Below are positions 1 to 8,004 of a stretch of 64,000 nucleotides of DNA, piece by piece. Each line of letters starts with the position of its first letter. Position 1 is the first letter of the stretch. The translations under genes were made by a program, and so were the position numbers. This DNA is from Streptomyces alboflavus (GTDB taxonomy: Bacteria; Actinomycetota; Actinomycetes; Streptomycetales; Streptomycetaceae), in NCBI RefSeq assembly GCF_000716675.1, contig NZ_JNXT01000025.1, forward strand, positions 35,627-99,626, in the 5' to 3' direction. The notes under the pieces are model-generated. The model saw nothing but the letters and a program-made list of their open reading frames with translations, had not been told where the DNA came from and searched no databases.

Positions 1-1
1 G

Positions 2-112
2 ATCCTCGGCACGCTCGTGGACGAGCTGGAGCGGCGTGACCTGCGGTACGGGCTTGCGACGTTGTGCGTCGGAGGCGGGATGGGCATCGCGACGATCGTC
101 GAGCGGCTGTAG
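2..112 (+). CDS. Acetyl-CoA acyltransferase (thiolase), C-terminal fragment
   Basis: Only the last 36 residues lie in the window; the gene begins upstream. The tail carries the CVGGGMG loop typical of the thiolase C-terminus, whose Cys is the acid/base that activates the nucleophile in the last step of beta-oxidation. The next gene on the same strand is a FadB-type multifunctional enzyme, the usual partner of a thiolase, which supports a fadA-type role. 237 bases carrying a large inverted repeat separate the two. The assignment rests on a short tail, so the exact subfamily (degradative or biosynthetic) cannot be judged. Confidence 0.85.
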   Translation: MLGTLVDELERRDLRYGLATLCVGGGMGIATIVERL

Positions 113-169
113 GGCTAGTCGCCGTAGGGGCTAGGGGTGCGTCGCCGACCGCGGGTGCGTCGTGGTTGC

Positions 170-263
170 TCGCGCAGTTCCCCGCGCCCCTGAAAGGCGC
201 ACTCCGTGCGCCTCTTGAGGCGCGGCGGAACCGCTTGCCTCAGGGGCGCGGGGAACTGCGCGA
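170..263. repeat. Long inverted repeat of the common Streptomyces intergenic type
   Basis: Arms at 170-192 and 241-263 are perfect 23-base inverted complements. The loop holds a second perfect hairpin (195-202 with 206-213). It lies between the thiolase stop and the fadB-type start. The arm sequence, around GGCGCGGGGAACTGCGCGA, is a motif I know as widespread between Streptomyces genes. A degenerate relative appears at about 19079-19103. It may act as a terminator or mRNA-stability element between the two genes. Confidence 0.8.
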
Positions 264-349
264 CCAGCCCCCACCGGCGGCCAGTCGGCAACGAGACAGT
301 ACCGCCCTCCCCGGAATCCGCCCGCCACAGACTTCACGGAGACAAAGAC

Positions 350-2542
350 ATGACCGCAAGCACCACCATCCGCTGGGAACAGGACGACACCGGCGTCGTC
401 ACCCTCGTCCTCGACGACCCCAACCAGTCCGCGAACACCATGAACCAGGCGTTCAAGGACTCCATCGCCGCCATCGCCGACCGCGCCGAGGCCGCCGTCC
501 AGGCGGACAAGGACGCCATCCGCGGCTTCATCTACACGTCCGCGAAGAAGACCTTCTTCGCGGGCGGCGACCTGAAGGACATGATCCAGGTCGGCCCCGA
601 GAACGCCCGGGTGGCGTTCGAGACCGGCACCGCCATCAAGAACTCGCTGCGCCGCATCGAGACCCTCGGCAAGCCCGTCGTCGCCGCCCTCAACGGCGCG
701 GCCCTCGGCGGCGGTTACGAGATCGCCCTCGCCAGCCACCACCGCGTGGCCCTCGACGCGCCCGGCTCCAAGATCGGCCTGCCCGAGGTCACCCTCGGCC
801 TGCTGCCCGCGGGCGGCGGCGTCACCCGCACCGTACGCCTCATGGGCATCGCCGACGCGCTCCTGAAGGTGCTGCTCCAGGGCACCCAGTACAACCCGAA
901 GCGAGCCCTGGAGAACGGCCTCGTGCACGAACTGGCGGCCACCCCCGAGGAGATGATCGAGAAGGCCCGCGCCTTCATCGACGCCCACCCCGAGTCGCAG
1001 CAGCCCTGGGACGTCCCCGGCTACCGCATCCCCGGCGGCACCCCGGCGAACCCGAAGTTCGCCGCCAACCTGCCCGCGTTCCCCGCCAACCTGAAGAAGC
1101 AGCTGGCGGGCGCCCCCTACCCGGCTCCGCGCAACATCCTCGCGGCCGCCGTCGAGGGCTCCCAGGTCGACTTCGAGACCGCCCTGACCATCGAGGCCCG
1201 GTACTTCACCGAGCTGGTCACCGGCCAGGTCTCCAAGAACATGATCCAGGCGTTCTTCTTCGACCTCCAGGCCGTCAACGCGGGCAGAAACCGCCCCCAG
1301 GGCATCGAGCCGCGGACCGTCCGCAAGGTCGCCGTGCTCGGCGCCGGGATGATGGGCGCGGGCATCGCCTACTCCTGCGCCCGCGCGGGCATCGAGGTCG
1401 TCCTCAAGGACGTCTCCGCCGAGGCGGCGCAGAAGGGCAAGGCGTACTCGGAGAAGCTGTGCGCCAAGGCCGTCTCCCGGGGGCGTACCACCCAGGAGAA
1501 GGCGGACGCGCTGCTCGCCCTCATCACGCCTACCGCCGACCCGCAGGACGTGGCGGGCTGCGACGCCGTGATCGAGGCCGTGTTCGAGGACCCGGCGCTC
1601 AAGCACAAGGTGTTCCAGGAGATCCAGGACATCGTCGAGCCCGACGCGCTGCTGTGCTCCAACACCTCGACGCTGCCCATCACCGCGCTCGCCGAGGGCG
1701 TCGCCCGGCCGGTCGACTTCATCGGCCTGCACTTCTTCTCGCCCGTCGACAAGATGCCCCTCGTGGAGATCATCAAGGGCGAGCGCACCGGCGAGGAGGC
1801 CCTGGCGCGCGCCTTCGACCTGGTCCGCCAGATCAACAAGACGCCCATCGTCGTCAACGACTCGCGCGGCTTCTTCACCTCGCGCGTCATCGGGCACTTC
1901 ATCAACGAGGGCGTCGCGATGGTCGGCGAGGGCATCGAGCCCGCCTCGGTCGAGCAGGCCGCCGCCCAGGCCGGCTACCCCGCCAAGGTCCTCTCCCTCA
2001 TGGACGAGCTGACCCTCACCCTGCCCCGCAAGATCCGCAACGAGTCCAAGCGGGCCGTCGAGGAGGCGGGCGGCACCTGGCCCAGCCACCCCGCGGAGGG
2101 CGTCATCGACCGGATGATCGACGAGTTCGGGCGCACCGGCCGCAGCGGTGGCGGCGGCTTCTACGAGTACGGCGAGGACGGCAGGCGCACCCGTCTGTGG
2201 CCCGGCCTGCGGGAGCACTTCACGAAGCAGGGGCACGAGATCCCGTTCCGTGACATGCAGGAGCGGATGCTGTTCTCCGAGGCGCTCGACACGGTGCGGC
2301 TCATGGAGGAGGGCGTCCTGACGTCGGTCGCCGACGCCAACATCGGCTCCATCTTCGGCATCGGCTTCCCCGGCTGGACCGGCGGCGTCCTGCAGTACAT
2401 CAACGGCTACGACGACGGCGCCGGGCTGCCCGCGTTCGTGGCCCGCGCGCGGGAGCTGGCCGAGCGCTACGGCGAGCGGTTCGCGCCGCCCGCGCTGCTC
2501 GTGGAGAAGGCCGAGCGGGGCGAGCGGTTCAGCGACGCCTGA
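350..2542 (+). CDS. fadB: Fatty acid oxidation complex alpha subunit (enoyl-CoA hydratase / 3-hydroxyacyl-CoA dehydrogenase)
   Basis: A 730-residue multifunctional beta-oxidation enzyme. The crotonase domain comes first, with the oxyanion-hole region NGAALGGGYEIA near residue 115 and the GLPEVTLGLLPAGGG segment near 145. A linker follows, then the NAD-binding fold GAGMMGAGIA near residue 330, the dehydrogenase catalytic region GLHFFSPVDKMPLVEII near 460, and a C-terminal dehydrogenase domain. The ATG at 350 is preceded by GGAG at a normal distance; upstream in-frame codons lie in the repeat-bearing spacer and are not used. With the upstream thiolase it would convert enoyl-CoA to 3-ketoacyl-CoA and then acetyl-CoA in the cytoplasm. 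A convergent merR gene with a shared hairpin follows. Confidence 0.93.
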   Translation: MTASTTIRWEQDDTGVVTLVLDDPNQSANTMNQAFKDSIAAIADRAEAAVQADKDAIRGFIYTSAKKTFFAGGDLKDMIQVGPENARVAFETGTAIKNSLRRIETLGKPVVAALNGAALGGGYEIALASHHRVALDAPGSKIGLPEVTLGLLPAGGGVTRTVRLMGIADALLKVLLQGTQYNPKRALENGLVHELAATPEEMIEKARAFIDAHPESQQPWDVPGYRIPGGTPANPKFAANLPAFPANLKKQLAGAPYPAPRNILAAAVEGSQVDFETALTIEARYFTELVTGQVSKNMIQAFFFDLQAVNAGRNRPQGIEPRTVRKVAVLGAGMMGAGIAYSCARAGIEVVLKDVSAEAAQKGKAYSEKLCAKAVSRGRTTQEKADALLALITPTADPQDVAGCDAVIEAVFEDPALKHKVFQEIQDIVEPDALLCSNTSTLPITALAEGVARPVDFIGLHFFSPVDKMPLVEIIKGERTGEEALARAFDLVRQINKTPIVVNDSRGFFTSRVIGHFINEGVAMVGEGIEPASVEQAAAQAGYPAKVLSLMDELTLTLPRKIRNESKRAVEEAGGTWPSHPAEGVIDRMIDEFGRTGRSGGGGFYEYGEDGRRTRLWPGLREHFTKQGHEIPFRDMQERMLFSEALDTVRLMEEGVLTSVADANIGSIFGIGFPGWTGGVLQYINGYDDGAGLPAFVARARELAERYGERFAPPALLVEKAERGERFSDA

Positions 2543-2560
2543 CCCGGCGCCGTACACAGG

Positions 2561-2592
2561 GGGAGTGGCTCAGGTCTCCTTGAGCCACTCCC
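2561..2592. terminator. Bidirectional hairpin between fadB and merR
   Basis: Perfect 12-base arms (2561-2572 and 2581-2592) with an 8-base loop. The hairpin lies just past the fadB stop and overlaps the last codons of the convergent merR gene, so one stem could end both transcripts. There is no T-run, as is usual in streptomycetes. Confidence 0.7.
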
Positions 2593-3355
2593 TCAGCTCT
2601 TCCTTCAGCGACCGCTGAAACGCCGTCACCAGGGCCTGCACCACCATCGGCTGCATGTGCGCCGACAGGGACCGCATCGCGGCGACGTGCTCGGGGTCCG
2701 ACTCCCGCTCGCGGCAGGCGTCCCCCACCTCGTCCCGGAAGAGCCGCGACAACTCGTGCGCCGCCGCGCGCGCGTGCTCCATCAGGACCGTGCGCGAGGC
2801 CAGGATCGTCTCGTGCGCGATCGGCACGTCGAGGAGCTGCACACCGAGCCGCAGCAGCCCGGTGTCCACCCGCAGCCGGTCCTCCGCCTCCGCCGCGCGG
2901 CCCACCACGCCCATCGCCGCGAGCCGGTCCAGGTCCGCGTCCGACAGGGCCCGGCCCGCCCGCCGCTCCAGCTCGGCGCGCGCCATGTCCTCCGCCGCGT
3001 CCGGCGCCCACGAGGCCACCACCGCACGGTGGATGGCCAGGTCGTGGGCGCTCAGGTCGGGCGGCAGCTGCTCCAGGTAGCGCTCGATGGCGGCGAGCGT
3101 CATGCCCTGGTGCTGCAACTCCTCGATGAGGGCGAGGCGGGACAGATGCTCCGGGCCGTAGTGGCCCACGCGGCGCGGGCCGATCACCGGTGGCGGCAGC
3201 AGGCCCTTGGTGCTGTAGAAGCGGATCGTGCGGACCGTGACGCCCGCGCGGGCGGCCAACTCGTCGACGGTGAACGTCGATTCCTCCGCCGCCGCGGAAA
3301 CGTCCGCCGCGGCGGACTCCTCCGTCGCCGCGGACCGCTCCATGTCCGTCGTCAT
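2570..3355 (-). CDS. MerR family transcriptional regulator
   Basis: 261 residues. The N-terminal 30 residues are Ala/Glu-rich and repetitive (EESAAAD/SAAAEES). A MerR winged helix follows: FTVDELAARAGVTVRTIRFYSTKGLLPPP and then a wing ending GHYGPEHLSRLALIEELQHQGMTLAAIERYL, at roughly residues 28-100. The C-terminal half is an effector/dimerisation region without Cys clusters, so metal sensing is unlikely. The ATG at 3355 has a GAGGAG ribosome site. It is divergent from an acyl-CoA synthetase gene and convergent with fadB. That placement, and an inverted repeat in the divergent spacer, suggest that it controls fatty-acid activation genes and itself, possibly with an acyl-CoA ligand (inference). 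Confidence 0.88.
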   Translation of the reverse strand: MTTDMERSAATEESAAADVSAAAEESTFTVDELAARAGVTVRTIRFYSTKGLLPPPVIGPRRVGHYGPEHLSRLALIEELQHQGMTLAAIERYLEQLPPDLSAHDLAIHRAVVASWAPDAAEDMARAELERRAGRALSDADLDRLAAMGVVGRAAEAEDRLRVDTGLLRLGVQLLDVPIAHETILASRTVLMEHARAAAHELSRLFRDEVGDACRERESDPEHVAAMRSLSAHMQPMVVQALVTAFQRSLKEELREWLKET

Positions 3356-3377
3356 CGCGGCTCCTCACCTCCCCGGC

Positions 3378-3400
3378 TGCTGCACCAATGCGGTGCAACA
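3378..3400. promoter_or_regulatory. Candidate MerR operator
   Basis: TGCTGCACC-aatgc-GGTGCAACA: 9-base arms matching at 8 positions, with a perfect 6-base inner core TGCACC/GGTGCA. It lies in the 134-base spacer between merR and the divergent acyl-CoA synthetase gene. MerR proteins bind dyads of this size between promoter elements. Assigning it to the adjacent regulator is inference. Confidence 0.5.
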
Positions 3401-3489
3401 GTATTGCTGTGCCACCACTGTTGTGAAAGCCTCCGGGCCAGTCACGCCACGTAGCCGATGACGAACCCACGGTGTCAGGAGGCGGTTTC

Positions 3490-5313
3490 ATGACCACGAT
3501 CCTGCGGCTTCCCGCAGACCCGGCCCGCATCACCTTCCCCGCCCTGCTGCTGCGCAACGCCGAGGACCACCCCGGACTCCCCGCCCTCTCCTGGCGCGAG
3601 GGCACCGGCTGGACGACGCTCACCTGGAGCGAGGTGCGCCGCAAGACCGCCGTCCTCGCCGCCGGGTACGCCGCGCTCGGCGTCGGGCGCGGCGAGCACG
3701 TCCTGATGATGATGGGCAACACCCCCGAGCACTGGCTGAGCGACCTCGCCCTGGTCCACCTCGGCGCGGTCCCCGTCACCGTGTACGGGACGTCGGCGCC
3801 CGAACAGATCGCGCACATCGTCCGGCACAGCGGCGCCCGCGTCGCGATCGTCGAGGGCGCGCGGGAGCTGCCCCGCTGGGAGCCCCTGCTCGACGACCCG
3901 ACGGCGCCGCTCGAACGCCTCGTGGTCGTCGACCCGGCCGCCGCAGGACCGCACCGGACGTACGGCTCGCTGCACGCCGCCGGCGCCCGCCTGTTCAGCC
4001 CGGACACCTTCGAGAAGACCTGGCGGGAGAGCCGGGCCACGGATCCGCTGACCGTCGTCTACACCTCGGGCACGACCGGCGATCCCAAGGGCGTGCGCCT
4101 GACGCACGGCATGGTCGTGGGCAACGGCACCGCCCTGGACTCCGTGATCGAGTTCCCCGAGCACGTCGGCCACATCTGCTACCTGCCGTTCGCGCACATC
4201 GCCGAGCGCATGCTCGGGATCTATCTGCCGCTGCTCCGCGCCGCCCACGTCTATCTGTGCGCCGAGCCGACGCAGGTCGCCGCCACCGTGCGGGAGCTGC
4301 GCCCGCACCAGTTCTTCGGCGTGCCGAGGGTGTGGGAGAAGCTCGCCGCGGCCGTGCGGGCGGCGCTCGCCGGGCTGCCCGAGGAGCGGCGCCGGGCGGT
4401 GGCGGCCGCGAACGAGACGGCCCGCGCCCACGTGGCCTGCCGCGAACGCGGCGAGGAGCCGTCCGCCGAGCTGGCGGCGGCGTACCGCGAGGCCAAGGAG
4501 GGGGTGCTCGACCCGCTGCTCGCGCTGGCCGGGTTCGACCGGCTGCTGTGGACGGCCAGCGCGGCGGCTCCGATGCCGGTGGACGTGGTCCGCTTCTGGG
4601 CGGGCTTCGGCCTGGTCGTCATGGACGCGTGGGGGCTGACCGAGACGACGGGCGTGGTCACCATCAACAGCCCCGCGGCCTTCAGGATCGGCTCCGTGGG
4701 CAAGCCGCTGGCGGGCATGGAGGTGCGCGTCGCCGACGACGGCGAGGTCATGGTGCGCGGCCCGTTCGTCTTCGCGGGCTATCTGCGCGGCGAGGGCCAC
4801 GGCGGCGGGGTGGACGGCGGCTGCGACGCGGACGGCTGGTTCGCGACCGGCGACATCGGGCACCTCGACGACGACGGCTTCCTCTGGATCACCGACCGTA
4901 AGAAGGAGCTGATCGTGACGTCCACGGGCAAGAACGTCGCGCCCGCGCTCGTCGAGAACGCCCTCAAGGAGCACCCGCTCGTCGGCCAGGCCCTCGTCCA
5001 CGGCGACGGCCGCTCGTACCTGGTGGCGCTGCTCGTCCTGGACCCCGAGATGGCACCCGCGTGGGCGGCCGCCCACGGCATCGACACCACCCCCGGCGAA
5101 CTCGCCGACCACCCCGTCGTGCGCGCCGAGGTCGACCGCGCCGTCGAGGCGGCCAACGCGCGCCTGAACCGCACCGAGCAGATCAAGAAGTACCGGCTGC
5201 TCGACAAGGAGTGGAGCCCGGAGTCCGGGGAGCTGACGCCGTCCCTGAAGCTGCGCCGCCGCGTCATCAGAGACAAGTACGCCGACGTCATCGAGAGCAT
5301 GTACACCGAGTGA
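3490..5313 (+). CDS. Long-chain fatty-acid--CoA ligase (AMP-forming acyl-CoA synthetase)
   Basis: 607 residues of the ANL superfamily. The nucleotide-binding loop is YTSGTTGDPKGVRLTH at about residue 190. The adenine motif region is DAWGLTETTGV near 380, and the hinge region TGDIGHLDDDGFLWITDRKKELI near 455. The C-terminus keeps the EQIKKYRLL segment holding the catalytic Lys region. The ATG at 3490 is chosen because AGGAGG sits just upstream; an in-frame GTG at 3472 lacks a ribosome site. The enzyme would activate free fatty acids to acyl-CoA, feeding the fadB/thiolase genes to the left. It is transcribed divergently from merR across a spacer with a dyad. Confidence 0.92.
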   Translation: MTTILRLPADPARITFPALLLRNAEDHPGLPALSWREGTGWTTLTWSEVRRKTAVLAAGYAALGVGRGEHVLMMMGNTPEHWLSDLALVHLGAVPVTVYGTSAPEQIAHIVRHSGARVAIVEGARELPRWEPLLDDPTAPLERLVVVDPAAAGPHRTYGSLHAAGARLFSPDTFEKTWRESRATDPLTVVYTSGTTGDPKGVRLTHGMVVGNGTALDSVIEFPEHVGHICYLPFAHIAERMLGIYLPLLRAAHVYLCAEPTQVAATVRELRPHQFFGVPRVWEKLAAAVRAALAGLPEERRRAVAAANETARAHVACRERGEEPSAELAAAYREAKEGVLDPLLALAGFDRLLWTASAAAPMPVDVVRFWAGFGLVVMDAWGLTETTGVVTINSPAAFRIGSVGKPLAGMEVRVADDGEVMVRGPFVFAGYLRGEGHGGGVDGGCDADGWFATGDIGHLDDDGFLWITDRKKELIVTSTGKNVAPALVENALKEHPLVGQALVHGDGRSYLVALLVLDPEMAPAWAAAHGIDTTPGELADHPVVRAEVDRAVEAANARLNRTEQIKKYRLLDKEWSPESGELTPSLKLRRRVIRDKYADVIESMYTE

Positions 5314-5496
5314 CGTAGGCCTGTACAGACGCCGCCCACCATGTGAGAAGTGCCGCTATGTGATGTGCGCCACCGCATCCGGAACCATCCCTGAGGGAAG
5401 GTGTCGCGTTGGTCCGCGCACGTCAGGGGTGCCGCGGACCCGCAGCACATCCGGACCCCGGAACCTCTTCCGGGCACCACAGAGTGGACCTTCCAC

Positions 5497-6960
5497 GTGA
5501 GCAACGACGCCGTAGACACGGCCGCGGACGCCCGCAACGCGTCCCAGGCCGCCCCCGCGGACGCGGGCGACGCCGGTTACAGCAAGGACCTCAAGGGCCG
5601 CCACGTCAACATGATCGCGATCGGTGGCGCGATCGGCACCGGCCTGTTCCTCGGGGCGGGTGGCCGCCTCCACTCGGCGGGCCCCGCGCTCGCCGTCGCG
5701 TACCTCGTGTGCGGCATCATCGCCTTCTTCGTGGTCCGCGCCCTCGGCGAGATGGTCCTCTACCGGCCCTCGTCCGGCTCCTTCGTGAGCTACGCCCGGG
5801 AGTTCCTGGGCGAGAAGGGCGCCTACGTCGCCGGCTGGATGTACTTCCTCAACTGGTCGACCACGTGCATCGCCGACATCACGGCCATCGCGCTCTACAC
5901 GCACTACTGGAGCTTCTTCACGGACATCCCGCAGTGGCTGCTCGCGCTCGCCGCGCTCGCTGTGGTCCTCGCCGTGAACCTCATCTCCGTGAAGTGGTTC
6001 GGCGAGATGGAGTTCTGGTTCGCGATCATCAAGGTCGCGGCGCTCGTCGCGTTCATGTTCGTCGGCATCTTCCTGGTCTCCACCCAGCACAAGGTGGGCG
6101 GCGAGACCCCGGGCCTGAACATGATCACCGACCACGGCGGCTTCCTGCCGAACGGCCTGATGCCGGTCGTGATCGTCCTCCAGGGTGTCGTCTTCGCGTA
6201 CGCCTCCCTGGAACTGGTCGGTGTCGCCGCTGGTGAGACCAAGGACCCGCAGAAGGTCGTCCCGCGCGCGGTGAACTCGATCATGTGGCGTGTGGGTGTG
6301 TTCTACGTCGGCTCGGTCGTGCTGCTCGCGCTGCTGCTCCCCGGCTCGGTCTACTCCGCCGACGAGAGCCCGTTCGTCACGGTGCTCTCCAAGATCGGTG
6401 TCTCCGGTGCCGGTGACGTGATGAACTTCGTCGTCCTCACCGCCGCCATGTCCTCGCTGAACTCCGGCCTGTACTCCACCGGACGCATCCTGCGCTCCAT
6501 GGCCATGGCGGGCTCGGCGCCGAAGTTCACGGCGAAGATGAACCGCAACCAGGTGCCCTACGGCGGCATCCTGCTCACCGCGTCGGTGGGTGTCCTCGGT
6601 GTCGCCCTCAACCGCGTGGTGCCGGACAAGGCGTTCGAGATCGTCCTGAACGTGGCGTCGCTCGGCATCATCGGCACCTGGATCAGCATCATGGTCTGCC
6701 ACCTCGCCTTCGTCCGCAGGGCCAAGGAAGGCCACCTGACCAGGCCGAACTTCCGGCTCCCCGGCAGCGGCGTCACGCAGTACATCACCATCGCCTTCCT
6801 CCTGGCCGTGCTCGGCCTGATGTGGAAGGACGCCGAGGTGGGCCGCAAGACGCTCTTCCTCATCCCGATCGTGGCGGCCGCGCTCACCGTCGGCTGGTAC
6901 GCGATCCGCCGCAAGCAGGACCGCGAGACCGAGCGCGAGGCGGCCGAGCTCGGCAAGTAG
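5497..6960 (+). CDS. Amino acid permease (APC superfamily)
   Basis: 487 residues with about 12 hydrophobic segments. The first is the hallmark MIAIGGAIGTGLFLGAGG of the amino-acid transporter family, followed by the ALGEMVLYRPSSGSFVSYAREF consensus between TM2 and TM3. The closest named groups by pattern are the GabP/AnsP/CycA permeases; the substrate cannot be told. The GTG at 5497 gives a normal-length N-terminus. The frame stays open to a GTG at 5401 beside a GAGGGAAG sequence, so a 32-residue longer form is possible. A GC-rich hairpin follows at 7005-7036. Confidence 0.88.
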   Translation: MSNDAVDTAADARNASQAAPADAGDAGYSKDLKGRHVNMIAIGGAIGTGLFLGAGGRLHSAGPALAVAYLVCGIIAFFVVRALGEMVLYRPSSGSFVSYAREFLGEKGAYVAGWMYFLNWSTTCIADITAIALYTHYWSFFTDIPQWLLALAALAVVLAVNLISVKWFGEMEFWFAIIKVAALVAFMFVGIFLVSTQHKVGGETPGLNMITDHGGFLPNGLMPVVIVLQGVVFAYASLELVGVAAGETKDPQKVVPRAVNSIMWRVGVFYVGSVVLLALLLPGSVYSADESPFVTVLSKIGVSGAGDVMNFVVLTAAMSSLNSGLYSTGRILRSMAMAGSAPKFTAKMNRNQVPYGGILLTASVGVLGVALNRVVPDKAFEIVLNVASLGIIGTWISIMVCHLAFVRRAKEGHLTRPNFRLPGSGVTQYITIAFLLAVLGLMWKDAEVGRKTLFLIPIVAAALTVGWYAIRRKQDRETEREAAELGK

Positions 6961-7004
6961 CACCGGCGGCGCGCGATGCGAGAGCCTGCGCGCACGGCCC
7001 AGGC

Positions 7005-7036
7005 GGCGGGCGGTGTCCTTCGGGGCGCCGCCCGCC
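7005..7036 (+). terminator. Hairpin downstream of the permease
   Basis: GGCGGGCGG (7005-7013) pairs with CCGCCCGCC (7028-7036), followed by TTT. It is placed 44 bases after the permease stop and before the leaderless start of the next gene. Confidence 0.6.
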
Positions 7037-7098
7037 TTTGCGTCCGCAGAGCTCCCGGAGCCGGGCACATGGGGGGCATACCGCCGCATACTGGTGGT

Positions 7099-7944
7099 GT
7101 GCCCGACCCCGCGCCACCCCCGCCCGACGGGATCCTGTGGGACATCGCCGGTGAGTACCGCACGCTCCTGGCCCTGCCCGCCGCGATGGTCCTCCAGGTG
7201 GCGCACCCGGCGGTCGGCGCGGGCGTCGACGAGCACTCGGTGTTCCGCACGGACCCGTGGGGGCGCGGCGAGCGCTCGATCAGGTCCCTGCTGCTCTGGG
7301 TGTACGGGGGCGAGGCCGCCGCCGAGGAGGGGCGCAGGCTGCGCGCCCTGCACCGCGACATCCGGGGCACCGACACCCGCGGGCGGAGCTATCACGCGCT
7401 CACCCCCGCGAACTACGCCTGGGTGCACGCCACGGGATTCCCCGTCTACCTGCGCTCCCGGGCCTGCCTGGGGCAGCCGTTCACGCCCGCGCAGGAACGG
7501 CAGCTGTACGCGGAGTGCCTCCAGGTGGGCCGGGTCCTCGGGCTCCACGACCGGGACATGCCGCAGTCCCTGGAGGAGTTCTGGCCGTACTACCGGCGGA
7601 TCCTCGCCGAGGAACTCGAGCAGACGGCGGTGGTACGCGACCTCGTCGCCGTCGACCGCCCGCTGCCGCCGCCCGACCGCGGGTCGCGCACCCTCCAGGT
7701 CGTCCTGCGGGTGCTGTGGCCCGTGCTGCTCCCGGGCCTCGCGCGGTTCCGGCGCTTCCTCACCGTGGGCCTGATGCCCGCCGACGCCCGTGCCGCCATC
7801 GGCCTCGCCTGGACGCCCGCCCAGGAGCGCCGCCTGCGTCGCTTCGGCCGCGCGGTCCGCTGGGCGTACCCGCGCCTGCCCGAACGCCTCCGCTACGCGC
7901 CCCCGGCCCGCCGGGCCCGCGCGGCGCGGCGCGCGCGGGGCTGA
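7099..7944 (+). CDS. Oxygenase MpaB-family / DUF2236 protein
   Basis: 281 residues resembling the DUF2236 (MpaB/latex-clearing-protein-like) family: WDIAGEYRTLLALPAAMVLQVAHPAVGAGVDEHS at the N-terminus, then the conserved W-V-H-A segment NYAWVHATGFPVYLR near residue 112. Members bind haem through conserved His residues and some are oxygenases, but the substrate of most is unknown. The GTG at 7099 is chosen because CATACT (7087-7092) lies 6 bases upstream, as in leaderless Streptomyces transcripts; an ATG at 7069 would sit upstream of that -10. The C-terminus is an Arg/Ala-rich tail. It converges on the M1 peptidase gene with a shared hairpin between them. Confidence 0.78.
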   Translation: MPDPAPPPPDGILWDIAGEYRTLLALPAAMVLQVAHPAVGAGVDEHSVFRTDPWGRGERSIRSLLLWVYGGEAAAEEGRRLRALHRDIRGTDTRGRSYHALTPANYAWVHATGFPVYLRSRACLGQPFTPAQERQLYAECLQVGRVLGLHDRDMPQSLEEFWPYYRRILAEELEQTAVVRDLVAVDRPLPPPDRGSRTLQVVLRVLWPVLLPGLARFRRFLTVGLMPADARAAIGLAWTPAQERRLRRFGRAVRWAYPRLPERLRYAPPARRARAARRARG

Positions 7945-7951
7945 CCGACGC

Positions 7952-7979
7952 CCCGCCCGGCACCGGAGCACCGGGCGGG
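7952..7979. terminator. Bidirectional hairpin between convergent genes
   Basis: CCCGCCCGG (7952-7960) and CCGGGCGGG (7971-7979) are perfect inverted arms with a 10-base loop, in the 60-base gap between the DUF2236 gene and the M1 peptidase. Confidence 0.65.
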
Positions 7980-8004
7980 AGCGCGCCTCACACACGTACA
8001 GCCG

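Noticed and set aside
131-2557. 808-codon minus-strand open frame opposite fadB
   Set aside because: It mirrors the codon bias of the strongly supported fadB gene and shows no motif.
5356-7995. 879-codon open frame on the minus strand opposite the permease and DUF2236 genes
   Set aside because: The product is Arg/Gly/Asp/His low complexity with no domain, and the plus strand carries clear family matches. It is a third-position GC artefact.
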